Assembly (NCBI RefSeq): GCF_001894805.1
Contig: NZ_BCWX01000003.1
Coordinates: forward strand, 248,001 to 312,000
Length of the DNA: 64,000 nucleotides
From: Rhodococcus globerulus NBRC 14531
Lineage (GTDB): Bacteria > Actinomycetota > Actinomycetes > Mycobacteriales > Mycobacteriaceae
Direction: 5' to 3'
Shown here one piece after another: positions 8,833 to 19,127 of this stretch (position 1 is the first letter of the stretch; every line of letters starts with the position of its first letter). A model generated the notes under the pieces. The model did no database searches. It worked only from the letters and a program-made list of their open reading frames with translations, and was not told the DNA's origin. The position numbers and the translations under genes are program-made.

Positions 8833-10380
8833 TCAGTTGTTGTCGTCGATTTCGTGGTTCTCGTCCGGTGCGATCAGTGCCGGCCCCGCAGCGCCGCCGT
8901 GCGCGAGAGCGTCGAGGAACGAGTGAGCCCAACGGTCCACGTCATGAGTGAGTACCTGACGGCGCAGGGCGCGCATGTGGCGTCGTCCGTCTTCCTTCGG
9001 CTGGTTCAGTGCTTCCACCATGGAGTCCTTGACGTCGTCGAGGTCATGGGGGTTGCACAGGAATGCCTGACGCAATTCTGCTGCCGCACCGGTGAATTCG
9101 CTGAGCAGTAGAGCGCCGCCCAGGTCGCTGCGGCACGCTACGTATTCCTTGGCAACCAGGTTCATGCCGTCGCGAAGTGGGGTGACCAACATGAGGTCGG
9201 CGGCAACAAAAAACGCAATGAGTTCGTCGCGGTCGACCGGTCGGTGGATGTAGTGGACAACAGGGCGGCCGACTTCACTGAACTCGCCGTTGATGCGGGA
9301 GACCATCTGCTCGATGTCGCCGCGCATCTGGACGTAGCTTTCGACGCGCTCGCGGCTGGGAGTTGCCAACTGGATCATGACGGTATCGGCGGGATCTATC
9401 CGTCCGTCGATGAGTAGTTCGTGCAGTGCGTTCAACCGGACGTCGATGCCCTTGGTGTAATCGAGGCGGTCGACGCCGAGCATGATCTTCTTGGGGTTGC
9501 CGATTTCTTTGCGAATCTGCTTGGCGCGGTCGCGAATTGCCTTGGAGCGTGATCGCTCGTCGAGCTTGCCGGAGTCGATGGAGATGGGGAACGCGCCGAC
9601 GCGGACGGTGCGGAAACCCACCTGCACAACACCAAGTTTGGAGCGGACGCCGACGTTGCCGCGTGAAGTTTGTTGTCCCGCAAGCCGCCTGGCGAGGAAG
9701 AGGAAGTTCTGTGCGCCGCCGGGAAGGTGGAAACCGATGAGGTCGGCGCCGAGGAGGCCTTCGATGATCTCGGTTCGCCACGGCATCTGCATGAACAGTT
9801 CGACCGGCGGGAACGGAATGTGCAGGAAGAACCCGATGGTGAGGTCGGGGCGCAGCATCCGCAGCATCTTCGGTACGAGTTGAAGTTGGTAGTCCTGGAT
9901 CCAGACCGTCGCGCCGTGGGCCGCAGCCTTGGCGGTGGCTTCGGCGAAGCGGCGGTTGATCTCGACGTACGCGTTCCACCATTCGCGGTGGTACTCGGGC
10001 TTGACGATGACGTCGTGATAGAGCGGCCAGAGCGTGGCGTTGGAGAAGCCTTCGTAGTATTCGTTGATCTCGGTGGCGCTGAGCGGTACCGGGTACAGCT
10101 CGAGTCCGTCTTCGACGATGGGGTCCATGTCGGCGTCGGCAACACCGGCCCAGCCGACCCACGCACCTTGCTTGCTACGCAAGATCGGTTCGAGAGCGGT
10201 GACCAAACCACCGGGACTGCGCTTCCATCTTGTGGAACCGTCTGGCAACCGCTCCAGGTCGACGGGCAGGCGGTTCGCTACTACGACGAACTCGGCCTGC
10301 CCGGACACGGTCTTCTCTGCGGAGAGAGCAACTGCGTCGTCAGAGGGGATTGAGCTGGCCGATTCCGGACTGACAGACAC
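8833..10380 (-). CDS. otsA: Trehalose-6-phosphate synthase OtsA (GT20)
   Basis: 515 residues from GTG 10380, chosen because GAGAAGGA sits at the correct distance; the frame stays open further upstream. OtsA joins glucose from a nucleotide sugar to glucose-6-phosphate, giving trehalose-6-phosphate, needed for trehalose and therefore for mycolyl glycolipids and osmoprotection. GT20 motifs are visible: VVANRLPV (about 33-40), SPGGLV (55-60), the donor-site stretch [15 protein letters not shown], and [14 protein letters not shown]. The first 28 residues are a non-conserved extension. It is preceded by a small gene 44 bases upstream on the same strand and is convergent with mce4, as in M. tuberculosis (otsA, Rv3490). 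Confidence 0.95.
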   Translation of the reverse strand: MSVSPESASSIPSDDAVALSAEKTVSGQAEFVVVANRLPVDLERLPDGSTRWKRSPGGLVTALEPILRSKQGAWVGWAGVADADMDPIVEDGLELYPVPLSATEINEYYEGFSNATLWPLYHDVIVKPEYHREWWNAYVEINRRFAEATAKAAAHGATVWIQDYQLQLVPKMLRMLRPDLTIGFFLHIPFPPVELFMQMPWRTEIIEGLLGADLIGFHLPGGAQNFLFLARRLAGQQTSRGNVGVRSKLGVVQVGFRTVRVGAFPISIDSGKLDERSRSKAIRDRAKQIRKEIGNPKKIMLGVDRLDYTKGIDVRLNALHELLIDGRIDPADTVMIQLATPSRERVESYVQMRGDIEQMVSRINGEFSEVGRPVVHYIHRPVDRDELIAFFVAADLMLVTPLRDGMNLVAKEYVACRSDLGGALLLSEFTGAAAELRQAFLCNPHDLDDVKDSMVEALNQPKEDGRRHMRALRRQVLTHDVDRWAHSFLDALAHGGAAGPALIAPDENHEIDDNN

Positions 10381-10424
10381 GTGGTTCCTTCTCGTTAGGT
10401 ATAGGTGAGAGACTCGATCGAGAT

Positions 10425-10604
10425 TCAGTCGAGCTTGCTGACGGGGCTGATTCCGAGCATCGAGAGCAGCATCCTGCACTCGTCGGCGTCTTCCGCGTAC
10501 GCAGCGACAACGCGCTGTGCCATACGGGCGGTTTCCTCGGCTACGGTCTCGATTTCCTCGTCCGGGATCTCGACTTCGGCTTCGACGGTCGTCTTCTCAG
10601 ACAT
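10425..10604 (-). CDS. Small acidic protein encoded upstream of otsA
   Basis: 59 residues from ATG 10604; the ATG at 10607 is also possible, but GAGAGG gives a better spacing to the second. Very acidic (about 15 Asp/Glu in the first 45 residues) and predicted helical, with one cysteine and a hydrophobic C-terminal end ([11 protein letters not shown]). No membrane segment or known domain recognised. It ends 44 bases before the otsA start on the same strand, so co-transcription is likely. A role in tuning OtsA is a guess from position only. Confidence 0.65.
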   Translation of the reverse strand: MSEKTTVEAEVEIPDEEIETVAEETARMAQRVVAAYAEDADECRMLLSMLGISPVSKLD

Positions 10605-10632
10605 CATGTTCCTCTCGTGCTTGCCTGCACGG

Positions 10633-10662
10633 CGCAAGCAATGGTTCCGCAAGCAATGGTTC
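10633..10662. repeat. Perfect 15-bp tandem direct repeat in a divergent promoter
   Basis: CGCAAGCAATGGTTC occurs twice head-to-tail (10633-10647, 10648-10662) with no spacer. It lies between the small otsA-upstream gene (minus strand) and the ABC exporter operon (plus strand), 29 bases upstream of the small gene. A regulator site or a recent slippage duplication would both fit. Confidence 0.85.
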
Positions 10663-10773
10663 TACAGCGACTCTATGAGAACTGGGCACGTCAACGCTAG
10701 TTGCTCATGCATTAGGGTCGACTTACTTCTGTGTCTACCGGACATTCTCGTCCCTATCAATGCTTGGAGTTCC

Positions 10774-12525
10774 ATGAGCACGACCCAGGTGAGTGAAGCC
10801 GTCGATTCGGGTGAATCAGGCGCAGGTAAAAGCAGTGGGGCTGCGATTTTGCGTCGAGTTCTCGTGCGTAATCGGGGACCGCTGGCCATCGGCACCGTTC
10901 TGGTGTGCCTGCATCAACTCGCCGAAACCGCGGTGCCGATTTCGATCGGTGTCATCATCGATCGGGCAATCGAGACTTCGGACACCACCACGCTCGTCGT
11001 GTCGATCTGTGCGCTCGGTGCGTTGTTTCTCGTGCTCACCGCAGCCTGGCGGTTCGGTGCTCGGTTCATCGTGACGGCGATGCAGCAGGAGGCACACAGA
11101 TTGCGCCTCGAAGTGGCACACCGCGTTCTCGACCCGCGAGGTGTACACACGAACCTGCGATCCGGCGAATTGCTCACGGTATCGACGTCCGACGCGGAAC
11201 AGGCGTCCTGGATAGCCGACATCGTGCCGCGGGCAGCAGCGGCACTGACCGCCGCGGTGGCGTCGGCTGTCGCGTTGCTGTGGATCGACGTCACGCTGGG
11301 GCTGGCGGTGTTGATCGGCACCCCGGTCATTCTCGGTCTACTGCAACTGTCGGCGCCGCTGATCACGTCCCGCGCGACGGGGAAGCAGGCGTCGATCGCC
11401 CGGGCATCGGCAATGGCAACGGACTTGGTGAGTGGACTGCGGCCGCTCCGCGGCATCGGCGCGGAGAAGTCGGCGTCCGATCGCTATCGCGGTGCAAGTC
11501 GCGAAGCCCTCGCATCTGCGGTCCACACGGCAAAGGCCACTGCGATCTACACCGGTGTGTCGGCGACGGTCAGCGCTTTGCTTGCTGTGGGGATCGCCGG
11601 TTGTGCCGGCTACTTCGCATTGCAGGGCCGAATCTCGGTGGGGGAGTTGATCACCGTGGTCGGACTGGCGCAGTTCTTTCTCGAACCGCTCGGCCTGCTT
11701 GCTTCTCTCCCCGGATATTTTGCGGTTGCTCGCGCGTCGTCCGATCGGTTGGCGTTGGTGCTCGACGCCGATCCGATCCTGACCCCGGGCTCGGTGACCG
11801 AGACACCGGGCTACGATCTGACTCTCGAAGGGCTGCAATTCCGTTCACTCGGCGGCGTCGATCTGCACTGCGACGCCGGCGAATTGTTGGGGGTCGTGGC
11901 GTACCAACCGCAGGACGCCGAGGCGCTGGCCACGGTGCTGTCCGGGCAACCGGGCGCACACGAGTACCGAGGTTCTGTGCGGATCGGCGGAATTTCGCTG
12001 CAGGACATGGACTTGGCACTGGCCAGGCGCACCGTGCTGGTGGAACCGCACCTGACCGATCTGTTCGGGGGTTCGCTTGGCTCCAATCTCGCAGCTGGCG
12101 CAGGCGATGCGCAGTCCTCGGATCTGGGGGAGGTGCTGGCTGCCTCGGCCGCCGCCGATGTCGTCGACTCCCATCCCCATGGACTCGACCTCGAGGTCAC
12201 CGACCGCGGAGCCAGCCTGTCCGGCGGTCAACGGCAACGGGTCGCGCTGGCACGCGCGTTGCTCACGAAGGCGCCCGTGCTGGTGCTGCATGATCCGACA
12301 ACCGCGGTGGACGCGGTAACGGAAGCGTCGATTGCGGCAGGCATCGCGGAATTGCGCCACAGCGGAACAGCGCTGCACACCACGATCCTGATCACGAGCA
12401 GCCCGGCGTTGCTGGCGGCAACGGATCGTGTGGTCGTTCTGGATCGGGGAGTAGTAGTGGCACAGGGGACGCATGCCGAACTCGCTCACCACGACACCGA
12501 CTATCGAGGGGCGGTTCTGCGATGA
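10774..12525 (+). CDS. ABC exporter half-transporter with degenerate ATP site
   Basis: 583 residues from ATG 10774 behind GGAG; the longer open frame upstream is not used. Type IV exporter fold: six-helix membrane domain (about 35-320), then a nucleotide-binding domain. The P-loop is lost: where GxxGxGKS/T is expected (about 371-390) the sequence reads GVVAYQPQDAEA. The Q-loop glutamine is Glu (VLVEPHL), and the Walker B Asp/Glu pair is His506/Asp507. The signature LSGGQRQRV (482-490) is intact. It should not bind ATP normally itself but can supply its signature to the partner encoded next. The substrate is unknown. Confidence 0.85.
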   Translation: MSTTQVSEAVDSGESGAGKSSGAAILRRVLVRNRGPLAIGTVLVCLHQLAETAVPISIGVIIDRAIETSDTTTLVVSICALGALFLVLTAAWRFGARFIVTAMQQEAHRLRLEVAHRVLDPRGVHTNLRSGELLTVSTSDAEQASWIADIVPRAAAALTAAVASAVALLWIDVTLGLAVLIGTPVILGLLQLSAPLITSRATGKQASIARASAMATDLVSGLRPLRGIGAEKSASDRYRGASREALASAVHTAKATAIYTGVSATVSALLAVGIAGCAGYFALQGRISVGELITVVGLAQFFLEPLGLLASLPGYFAVARASSDRLALVLDADPILTPGSVTETPGYDLTLEGLQFRSLGGVDLHCDAGELLGVVAYQPQDAEALATVLSGQPGAHEYRGSVRIGGISLQDMDLALARRTVLVEPHLTDLFGGSLGSNLAAGAGDAQSSDLGEVLAASAAADVVDSHPHGLDLEVTDRGASLSGGQRQRVALARALLTKAPVLVLHDPTTAVDAVTEASIAAGIAELRHSGTALHTTILITSSPALLAATDRVVVLDRGVVVAQGTHAELAHHDTDYRGAVLR

Positions 12526-14282
12526 CCGGGAAAGAGACACGCGAACTGCTGCCGATCGCGGGCGGGCGCGAAACCTGGCAGTGGTTGAGGTCGGAGTTGG
12601 TGCAGCGGAAGCTGCAGAGTTTTCTTGTTGTGGCGGTGTCGGCCGCAGCGGCCGCGATGGCGTTGGTACCGATCTATGTGTTCGGTGTCCTGGTCGATCG
12701 GGTTCGTGAGGGTGCTCCCACGTCGACAATTCTGACGGTGGTGGCGATCATCGCGTCGGCGGCCGTCGTTGGTGGTGTTTTCACGGGATACGCGTCGTAT
12801 CTGGTCAAGAGGCTGGGTGAGAACATCCTCGCGGATCTACGCGAGCGCACCGTCGACCGGGCACTGCGGTTGCCTGTGCCGACGCTGGAGAAGGTCGGTA
12901 AGGGTGATCTGCTTTCTCGCGTCGGCGATGACGTTGCCGTGATCGCCAAGGCAGTCTCCGAGGTGATTCCGAACCTGATCGGAGCCGTTCTGCTGGTCGC
13001 GCTCAGCATGGTGACCATGCTCGGTCTGGACTGGCGTCTGGGACTGGCCGGTCTGGTGGCGCTCCCGATGTACGCGATGGCGCTGAAGTGGTACCTGCCA
13101 CGATCGGCGCCGATCTATGCGGCCGAGCGTGTGGCGATGGGTGCACGTTCGCAGGCATTGATCAGCAGCGTGCAAGGTGTCCGGACGGTGCGGGCCTACA
13201 GCCTGGAGAAGGAGCACCTCGGACGGATCGACGACGCGTCGGCGAAGGCCCGCGATCTTGCGGTGGGAGTGTTCGGCCTGTTCACCAGGTTCGCCGGGCG
13301 CGGGAACCGGGCCGAGTTCGTGGGCCTGTCCATGATCCTTGTTGTCGGGTTCCTGCTGGTGCGCGACGACATCGTGACTGTCGGCCAGACCACAACGGCA
13401 GCATTGCTGTTCCACCGCCTGTTCAATCCGATCGGTTCGCTTCTCTACACCTTCGACGAAGTGCAGTCGGCGGGCGCGAGCCTCGCACGCCTTGTGGGTG
13501 TCGTGGATATCCCGGAACCCGACCGCGCCGACATCGACGTGGCCGAACCTCACGATCGCTCACTGACATTGCGGGACATCAGGCACAGCTACGACGGCCG
13601 CGAGGTTCTCCACGGCGTCAGTCTCACTCTGGCCGCGGGGGAGCGGGTGGCGCTGGTCGGCTCGACCGGTGCCGGGAAGTCGACGGTGGCGGCGATCGCC
13701 GCCGGATCGTGGGCACCGACGTCGGGAAGCGTGCTGATCGGTGGTGTTGCGTTGGCCGGCGTCGCTGACCTACGACGCCACATCGGCATTGTCAGTCAGG
13801 AAGTGCACGTATTTGCCGGCTCGCTGATCGAGGACCTGCGTCTCGCAGCGCCCGAAGCGTCCGAGGAGGACGTGATGTCGGCGCTGAAGACCGTCGGGGC
13901 GTCTGCGTGGGTGGCGGCCTTGAGTGACGGTCTTGCAACCGTTGTCGGCGAAGGTGGGCACGAGATGACGGCGTCGCAGGCACAACAGTTGGCGTTGGCC
14001 CGGTTGGTTTTGGCCGACCCGGCTGTTGCGGTGCTGGACGAGGCGACGGCGGAGGCCGGAAGTGCTGGTGCCCGCGAATTGGAGGCAGCTGCTGATGCGG
14101 CGACGGCCGGGCGGACCACTCTTGTTGTCGCTCACCGGCTTACGCAAGCGGCGGCAGCGGACCGGGTGATCGTGCTCGAGCACGGACGGATCGTGGAGGA
14201 GGGGCCGCACCTCGAGCTGGTGGCTGCGGGCGGGCGGTACGCGCACCTGTGGACAGCATGGGAAGGTCGCGAGACGCGATAG
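12522..14282 (+). CDS. ABC exporter half-transporter, catalytic partner
   Basis: 586 residues, starting four bases inside the previous gene (ATGA), so co-translated. Six membrane helices (about 33-310) are followed by a nucleotide-binding domain with an intact Walker A (GSTGAGKST, 380-388), Q-loop (VSQE) and Walker B with catalytic Glu (VLDEAT, 504-509). Its signature is degenerate: EMTASQAQQ (481-489) instead of LSGGQ. The pair therefore makes one good site (this Walker A/B with the partner's LSGGQ) and one dead site, the asymmetric arrangement of heterodimeric ABC exporters such as TM287/288 or BmrCD. The cargo cannot be read from the sequence. Confidence 0.9.
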   Translation: MTGKETRELLPIAGGRETWQWLRSELVQRKLQSFLVVAVSAAAAAMALVPIYVFGVLVDRVREGAPTSTILTVVAIIASAAVVGGVFTGYASYLVKRLGENILADLRERTVDRALRLPVPTLEKVGKGDLLSRVGDDVAVIAKAVSEVIPNLIGAVLLVALSMVTMLGLDWRLGLAGLVALPMYAMALKWYLPRSAPIYAAERVAMGARSQALISSVQGVRTVRAYSLEKEHLGRIDDASAKARDLAVGVFGLFTRFAGRGNRAEFVGLSMILVVGFLLVRDDIVTVGQTTTAALLFHRLFNPIGSLLYTFDEVQSAGASLARLVGVVDIPEPDRADIDVAEPHDRSLTLRDIRHSYDGREVLHGVSLTLAAGERVALVGSTGAGKSTVAAIAAGSWAPTSGSVLIGGVALAGVADLRRHIGIVSQEVHVFAGSLIEDLRLAAPEASEEDVMSALKTVGASAWVAALSDGLATVVGEGGHEMTASQAQQLALARLVLADPAVAVLDEATAEAGSAGARELEAAADAATAGRTTLVVAHRLTQAAAADRVIVLEHGRIVEEGPHLELVAAGGRYAHLWTAWEGRETR

Positions 14283-14364
14283 TGTTGCCGCAAGCGGGGG
14301 AGCTTCGGTCAACCCGAAATCAGGCTGAGAAATGCAGCGGCAGAACACGAGGAGGAAGGCAGCT

Positions 14365-15168
14365 ATGACGGTCGCCACTATCAACGGAATCCCGATCAAT
14401 TACCAGGTCAAAGGTGATGGGGATCTGGTGGTGCTCATCATGGGTACTGGAAGTCCTGGGCGGGTGTGGGATCTTCACCAGACCCCCGCACTCGTTGCGG
14501 CGGGGTACCGCGTCTGCACCTTCGACAACCGTGGAATCGCGCCGTCCGGTGAGAGTGTCAGCGGTATCACGATGCCGGACATGGTTGCCGACACCGCAGG
14601 ATTGATCGAGCATCTCGGTGGCGGCCCTGCGTACGTGATCGGAACGTCGATGGGTGCCCGAGTGGCTCAGGAACTCACGTTGGCCCGTCCGGACCTGGTC
14701 CGCAAGGCAGTGTTCCTCGCCGGCCATGCTCGGATGGATCACTTCCAGCAGACGCTGTCCGAGGGGGAGCGCGAGTTGGTCGACAGTGGCGTCGAGTTGC
14801 CCGCAAAGTATCGCGCTGCAGTAACAGCAGTGATGAACCTGTCGCCCACTACCTTGGCTGACGAGCGCTCAGCTCGGGACTGGCTGGACATCTTCGAATT
14901 CTCCGGTGGCACAACAGCACCCGGCATTCGAGCTCAGCTGAACATGGATCGCTCGTTCGATCGCCGTAGTGAGTACCGGGCGATCATGCGTCCCTGCCTG
15001 TCCGTTGCCTTCGCCGATGACCGGATGATTCCGCCCTTCCTCTCCCGCGAGGTTGCAGATTGCATCGCTACCGCGACGTACGAAGAGATCCCGGACACCG
15101 GTCACTACGGTTACCTCGAGCGACCGGATGCCGTGAACAAGGTGCTGATCGACTTCCTGGCCGGATAA
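14365..15168 (+). CDS. Alpha/beta-fold hydrolase
   Basis: 267 residues from ATG 14365, directly behind a strong GGAGGAAG. Alpha/beta hydrolase core with oxyanion region LIMGTGSPGRVW, nucleophile elbow GTSMG (Ser95), an acid in FADDRMIPP and the catalytic His in DTGHYGYLERP. No signal peptide, so it acts in the cytoplasm. The length and the lack of a large lid fit small esterases or the proline-iminopeptidase/haloperoxidase-like group; the substrate cannot be assigned. It follows the ABC exporter by 82 bases on the same strand and converges on the CsoR-family gene. Confidence 0.8.
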   Translation: MTVATINGIPINYQVKGDGDLVVLIMGTGSPGRVWDLHQTPALVAAGYRVCTFDNRGIAPSGESVSGITMPDMVADTAGLIEHLGGGPAYVIGTSMGARVAQELTLARPDLVRKAVFLAGHARMDHFQQTLSEGERELVDSGVELPAKYRAAVTAVMNLSPTTLADERSARDWLDIFEFSGGTTAPGIRAQLNMDRSFDRRSEYRAIMRPCLSVAFADDRMIPPFLSREVADCIATATYEEIPDTGHYGYLERPDAVNKVLIDFLAG

Positions 15169-15173
15169 ACCGC

Positions 15174-15942
<769 letters not shown>

Positions 15943-15974
15943 GGGAGTTCTCCTTCTGTCGTCTTCAATTCAGC

Positions 15975-15990
15975 ATACCCCTAGGGGTAT
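15975..15990. promoter_or_regulatory. Perfect C/G-tract palindrome before the DUF302 gene
   Basis: ATACCCCTAGGGGTAT is a perfect 16-bp palindrome 33 bases upstream of the DUF302 start. This is the expected form of a CsoR/CstR-type operator, and the best of three such sites within 2.8 kb. Confidence 0.8.
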
Positions 15991-16019
15991 CTGGTGAACA
16001 GTGATGTCGGGTACATGAT

Positions 16020-18173
16020 CTAGCCGTGCGAGAAGCTGATCTTCGGCAGAACCCCGCGCAGCCACGTGGGTGACCACCACGCCGCTTTGCCGGTCAGGCG
16101 CAGCGCAACCGGAAGAAGAACCAGGCGGACGAGGACGGCGTCGAGTACGACCGCGACGCCGAGGATGATTCCCATCTCCTTCGGTGGCAAGGGGTCTGCC
16201 AACGCGAAGGTGAAGAATACGGCCACCATCACGGCAGCCGCTGCTGCGATCACTCGGCCGGAGTGCGCCAGTCCGTCGATATGAGCGATCTTGGGATCGC
16301 CGGTTCGCTCGTAGTGTTCCTTGGCGCTCGAGAGGAGGAAGACGGTGTAGTCCATCGCAATCGCAAAGATCATCGCGAAGAAGAACACCGGACCCCACCC
16401 GTTCAAGAAGCCTTGAGGTTCGAAGCCGAGCAGGCCGGATCCGTGGCCGTCCTGAAATATCAGCTTCGCGACACCGAATGCCGCGCCGGTGGACAGCAGA
16501 CTCACCAGCGTGCCGATGACGGCGATGAGCGGTGCCTGCAGTGCGATCAGCAGTAGGGCGAATCCGAGTGTCAGAATCACGGCAATCACGATCGGCAGGT
16601 AGTCGTTCAATGCTTGCTGAAGATCGAGATTCTCGGCTGGGGCGCCCCCGACACGCGCGGATTCGGGTAGTCGCTCTCGCAGGTCGGCGAGGATGCTCTC
16701 CATTGCGGGATCTGACGGGTCGACGCTCGGAACCGCCTGCAGCATAACCAGATCGGAACCATCTGCCGAGGGTTGTGCCGGAGTGAGCATCGCTATGCCG
16801 TCGATGGATTCGGCAACGCGTGCTGTCCCTTCTGCGTCCTTGGCGGTCGTGACAATTTGCAGCATTCCGGGAGCGCCGTCACCGAACTGCTGCTGTACCA
16901 ATTCGTATCCCTGGCGGACCGGAGCGTCCTCGGGAACCACCGCGATGGACGGCATGGCCACTTTCAGTCCGAAGACGGGGATGATGAGCGCAATCAGAAT
17001 CAGTAGTGCACCGATGCCGAACGGCCAGGGATGCCGGTGCAGCAGTGACGCCCACGACGCGAACAGTGGGGAACGGTGTTGCTGGCGCCGCGCGTACGGG
17101 AGTGAGCCGGCGTTGACCTTTGCACCGATTGTGCCGAGCACTGCAGGGAGCAGGGTCAGCGTTGCAGCGAGAACGAAGATCACTGCGAGCATGATTCCCA
17201 CCGCCATCGTGCGCACTGCGGGTGCGGGAACGATCAGAACCGCCGTGAGGCTGACGAGGACTGTCAGGCCGGAGAGAACGACGGCTTTGCCTGCGGTGTC
17301 CATTGTTTCGGCAACAGCGGCTCGGGGGTCGGGGTTCTTTCGTAGCGCGTCGCGGAATCTGGCAACGAGGAACAGGGCGTAGTCGATGCCGAGTGCAAGG
17401 GCAAACATCATCGCGAAGTTCATGGCCCACACCGAGATCGGCGTGATCTCGTTGAGAATCACCAGTCCGCCGGCCGACGCGACGAGACCTGCGAGGGTCA
17501 AAAGCAGTGGCAATCCGGCTGCGACCAGGGAACCGAAAGCCAGCACCATGATCGCGAGAGTGACTGGCCACGACATCATTTCGGCCTTGATCATGGCTTC
17601 GTGATTGGCCTCGTTGAAATCGCTCCACAACGCCGACGCGCCGGTCGGGTACACCTCGATCTCGTTGGTCGAGAGGTCGGAGAGTTTTCCTCCGAGTTGG
17701 TCGATGGCGCTCACCATGTCGTCTGTACTCGCGTTGGCGCCGGCAATCAGGATGCCGGTGTGTCCGTCGGGGCTGATCGTCATGCCGGGTTGTGGTGCGA
17801 CAACGTCACCGAATCGACTGTCTTCGGCGAACAGTGCCGTTGCGCGGGCGAGGGTGTCCTGCAACTCCGGATCGCTGATCTGCTGCGAATCCGAATGCAC
17901 GACAACCTGGACTGCGGCCGAGGAATTTCCGCCGAAATGCTGCTCTGCCAACTCCCGGACCTGTACCGATTCCGACCCGTTCGCTTGCCAACCTGCGCCG
18001 GCCAATGACGTGAAGACACTTGGTGCTGCGGCGCCAAGTGCCACGAGGGCGATCAACCAGATGCCGATAACCCAGCGGGTATGCGTGGCCATGGTGCGTC
18101 CGAGTCGGGCGAGTGCTCCGTCGCGTGCGCCCTGGTCGGGTGGCGCCGAATCGGCGCTTGTTGCGGTCGTCAT
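16020..18173 (-). CDS. MMPL/RND-family membrane transporter
   Basis: 717 residues, ATG start. RND-superfamily architecture of the MMPL branch: first helix (about 35-55), a periplasmic domain (about 60-190), a block of six helices (about 195-365), a second periplasmic domain (about 415-530) and five more helices. The paired family motifs GIDYALFLVARFRD and AMDYTVFLLSSAKE carry the Asp-Tyr residues of proton relay. Substrates of such short MMPLs are usually lipids or small toxic compounds; here it is unknown. A C4/G4 palindrome 47 bases upstream places it under the CstR-like repressor, which would make it a stress-induced exporter. Confidence 0.85.
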   Translation of the reverse strand: MTTATSADSAPPDQGARDGALARLGRTMATHTRWVIGIWLIALVALGAAAPSVFTSLAGAGWQANGSESVQVRELAEQHFGGNSSAAVQVVVHSDSQQISDPELQDTLARATALFAEDSRFGDVVAPQPGMTISPDGHTGILIAGANASTDDMVSAIDQLGGKLSDLSTNEIEVYPTGASALWSDFNEANHEAMIKAEMMSWPVTLAIMVLAFGSLVAAGLPLLLTLAGLVASAGGLVILNEITPISVWAMNFAMMFALALGIDYALFLVARFRDALRKNPDPRAAVAETMDTAGKAVVLSGLTVLVSLTAVLIVPAPAVRTMAVGIMLAVIFVLAATLTLLPAVLGTIGAKVNAGSLPYARRQQHRSPLFASWASLLHRHPWPFGIGALLILIALIIPVFGLKVAMPSIAVVPEDAPVRQGYELVQQQFGDGAPGMLQIVTTAKDAEGTARVAESIDGIAMLTPAQPSADGSDLVMLQAVPSVDPSDPAMESILADLRERLPESARVGGAPAENLDLQQALNDYLPIVIAVILTLGFALLLIALQAPLIAVIGTLVSLLSTGAAFGVAKLIFQDGHGSGLLGFEPQGFLNGWGPVFFFAMIFAIAMDYTVFLLSSAKEHYERTGDPKIAHIDGLAHSGRVIAAAAAVMVAVFFTFALADPLPPKEMGIILGVAVVLDAVLVRLVLLPVALRLTGKAAWWSPTWLRGVLPKISFSHG

Positions 18174-18184
18174 TCCAACTCCTG

Positions 18185-18235
18185 ATACGGGTGGGGGTAT
18201 TTGCGAATTGCTTTCATGTATACCCCTGGGGGTAT
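18185..18235. promoter_or_regulatory. C/G-tract operator region before the MMPL gene
   Basis: ATACCCCTGGGGGTAT (18220-18235) differs from the palindrome at 15975 by one base. A second imperfect copy, ATACGGGTGGGGGTAT, lies at 18185-18200 and keeps only the G half. The MMPL start is at 18173. Confidence 0.75.
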
Positions 18236-18364
18236 CTTGTTGTCACATCTCGGACCATGAGAAGTGCGGTACCGATGTCGGCTTAGGCTGTCGGCGGAGA
18301 GCGGCTGAGGCGTCGATTTCGGCCGGAAGATGAAGACACTCGTTCGGAAAGTGAGGAGACGCGC

Positions 18365-18949
18365 ATGGATGCATCGGATTGGGACGAGCGGTACAGAGCA
18401 GTGACGCAGCCGTGGGGGATCGACCCGGCCGGAACGGTGGCTACGCGTGTGGCCGACCTGGACCCGGGAACTGCCGTCGACCTGGCGTGCGGCGACGGGC
18501 GTCATGCCCGCTGGCTGGCGGAGCACGGTTGGTCGGTGACCGGTGTCGACTACTCGTCGGTGGCGATCGACCGTGCGCGGTCGGCGGACGTGGACAGTGC
18601 CGTCAAATGGGAAGTCGGTGATGCGACGTCATGGACAACGGAAAGTGACGTTGACCTGGTTCTGGTGAGCTTTCTGCATCTTCCGCTCGCTGAACTTGTC
18701 GACACTTTGCGACGCGTCGCCGGGTGGGTCGCGCCGGGTGGGCGAGTGATGTACCTCGGGCATTCGATCGAGAACTATCACCGAGGGGTCGGCGGTCCGC
18801 CTGAGCCGGACATCCTGCCGGGCATTTCCGATCTAGCGCGAGCTGCCGAAGGCTTCCGCGTCTATGCGCTCGAACATGTGGTGCGTGCCCAAGATGACGG
18901 CTTTGCGATAGATATTCTGCTCGAGTTCGGTCCGTGGGACCGGCGCTGA
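18365..18949 (+). CDS. Class I SAM-dependent methyltransferase
   Basis: 194 residues; ATG start behind GAGGAG. SAM-binding motif I is AVDLACGDGRHARW (37-50), followed by an acidic end of strand 2 (GVDYSSVAID) and motif II/III region GDATSW. Resembles the short TehB-like/thiopurine-type methyltransferases that act on small molecules, with N-terminal WDERY typical of that group. Substrate not identifiable. It is divergent from the MMPL gene with a 190-base shared upstream region that holds the C/G-tract operators, so a link to the same response is possible but unproven. Confidence 0.85.
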   Translation: MDASDWDERYRAVTQPWGIDPAGTVATRVADLDPGTAVDLACGDGRHARWLAEHGWSVTGVDYSSVAIDRARSADVDSAVKWEVGDATSWTTESDVDLVLVSFLHLPLAELVDTLRRVAGWVAPGGRVMYLGHSIENYHRGVGGPPEPDILPGISDLARAAEGFRVYALEHVVRAQDDGFAIDILLEFGPWDRR

Positions 18950-19052
18950 ACAGGCGATTCGCACCCTGGCCGACAAACTATGACGTGCGTCGCATTGTGG
19001 CAGGGCGCCAAGCGCTATGCGATGGGTCGCCATGTTGATACCCTCACCTAAT

Positions 19053-19071
19053 TAAGGATAGCCTTTGCTTC
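19053..19071 (+). promoter_or_regulatory. Probable IdeR/DtxR iron box
   Basis: TAAGGATAGCCTTTGCTTC fits the iron-box consensus TWAGGTWAGSCTWACCTWA at 15 of 19 positions and lies 57 bases before the ornithine hydroxylase start. Repression by iron-loaded IdeR is expected from the gene's siderophore role. Confidence 0.65.
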
Positions 19072-19127
19072 TGACTTGGGATCGATGATCGGCCGCCTGG
19101 TCGTGATGTCGGGGATGGACAACCTGT

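Noticed and set aside
9670-10353. 227-codon plus-strand open frame
   Set aside because: Lies wholly inside otsA on the other strand, with no family likeness.
16693-17382. 229-codon plus-strand open frame
   Set aside because: Antisense shadow of the MMPL transporter, Ser/Ala/Thr-rich as expected from GC bias.
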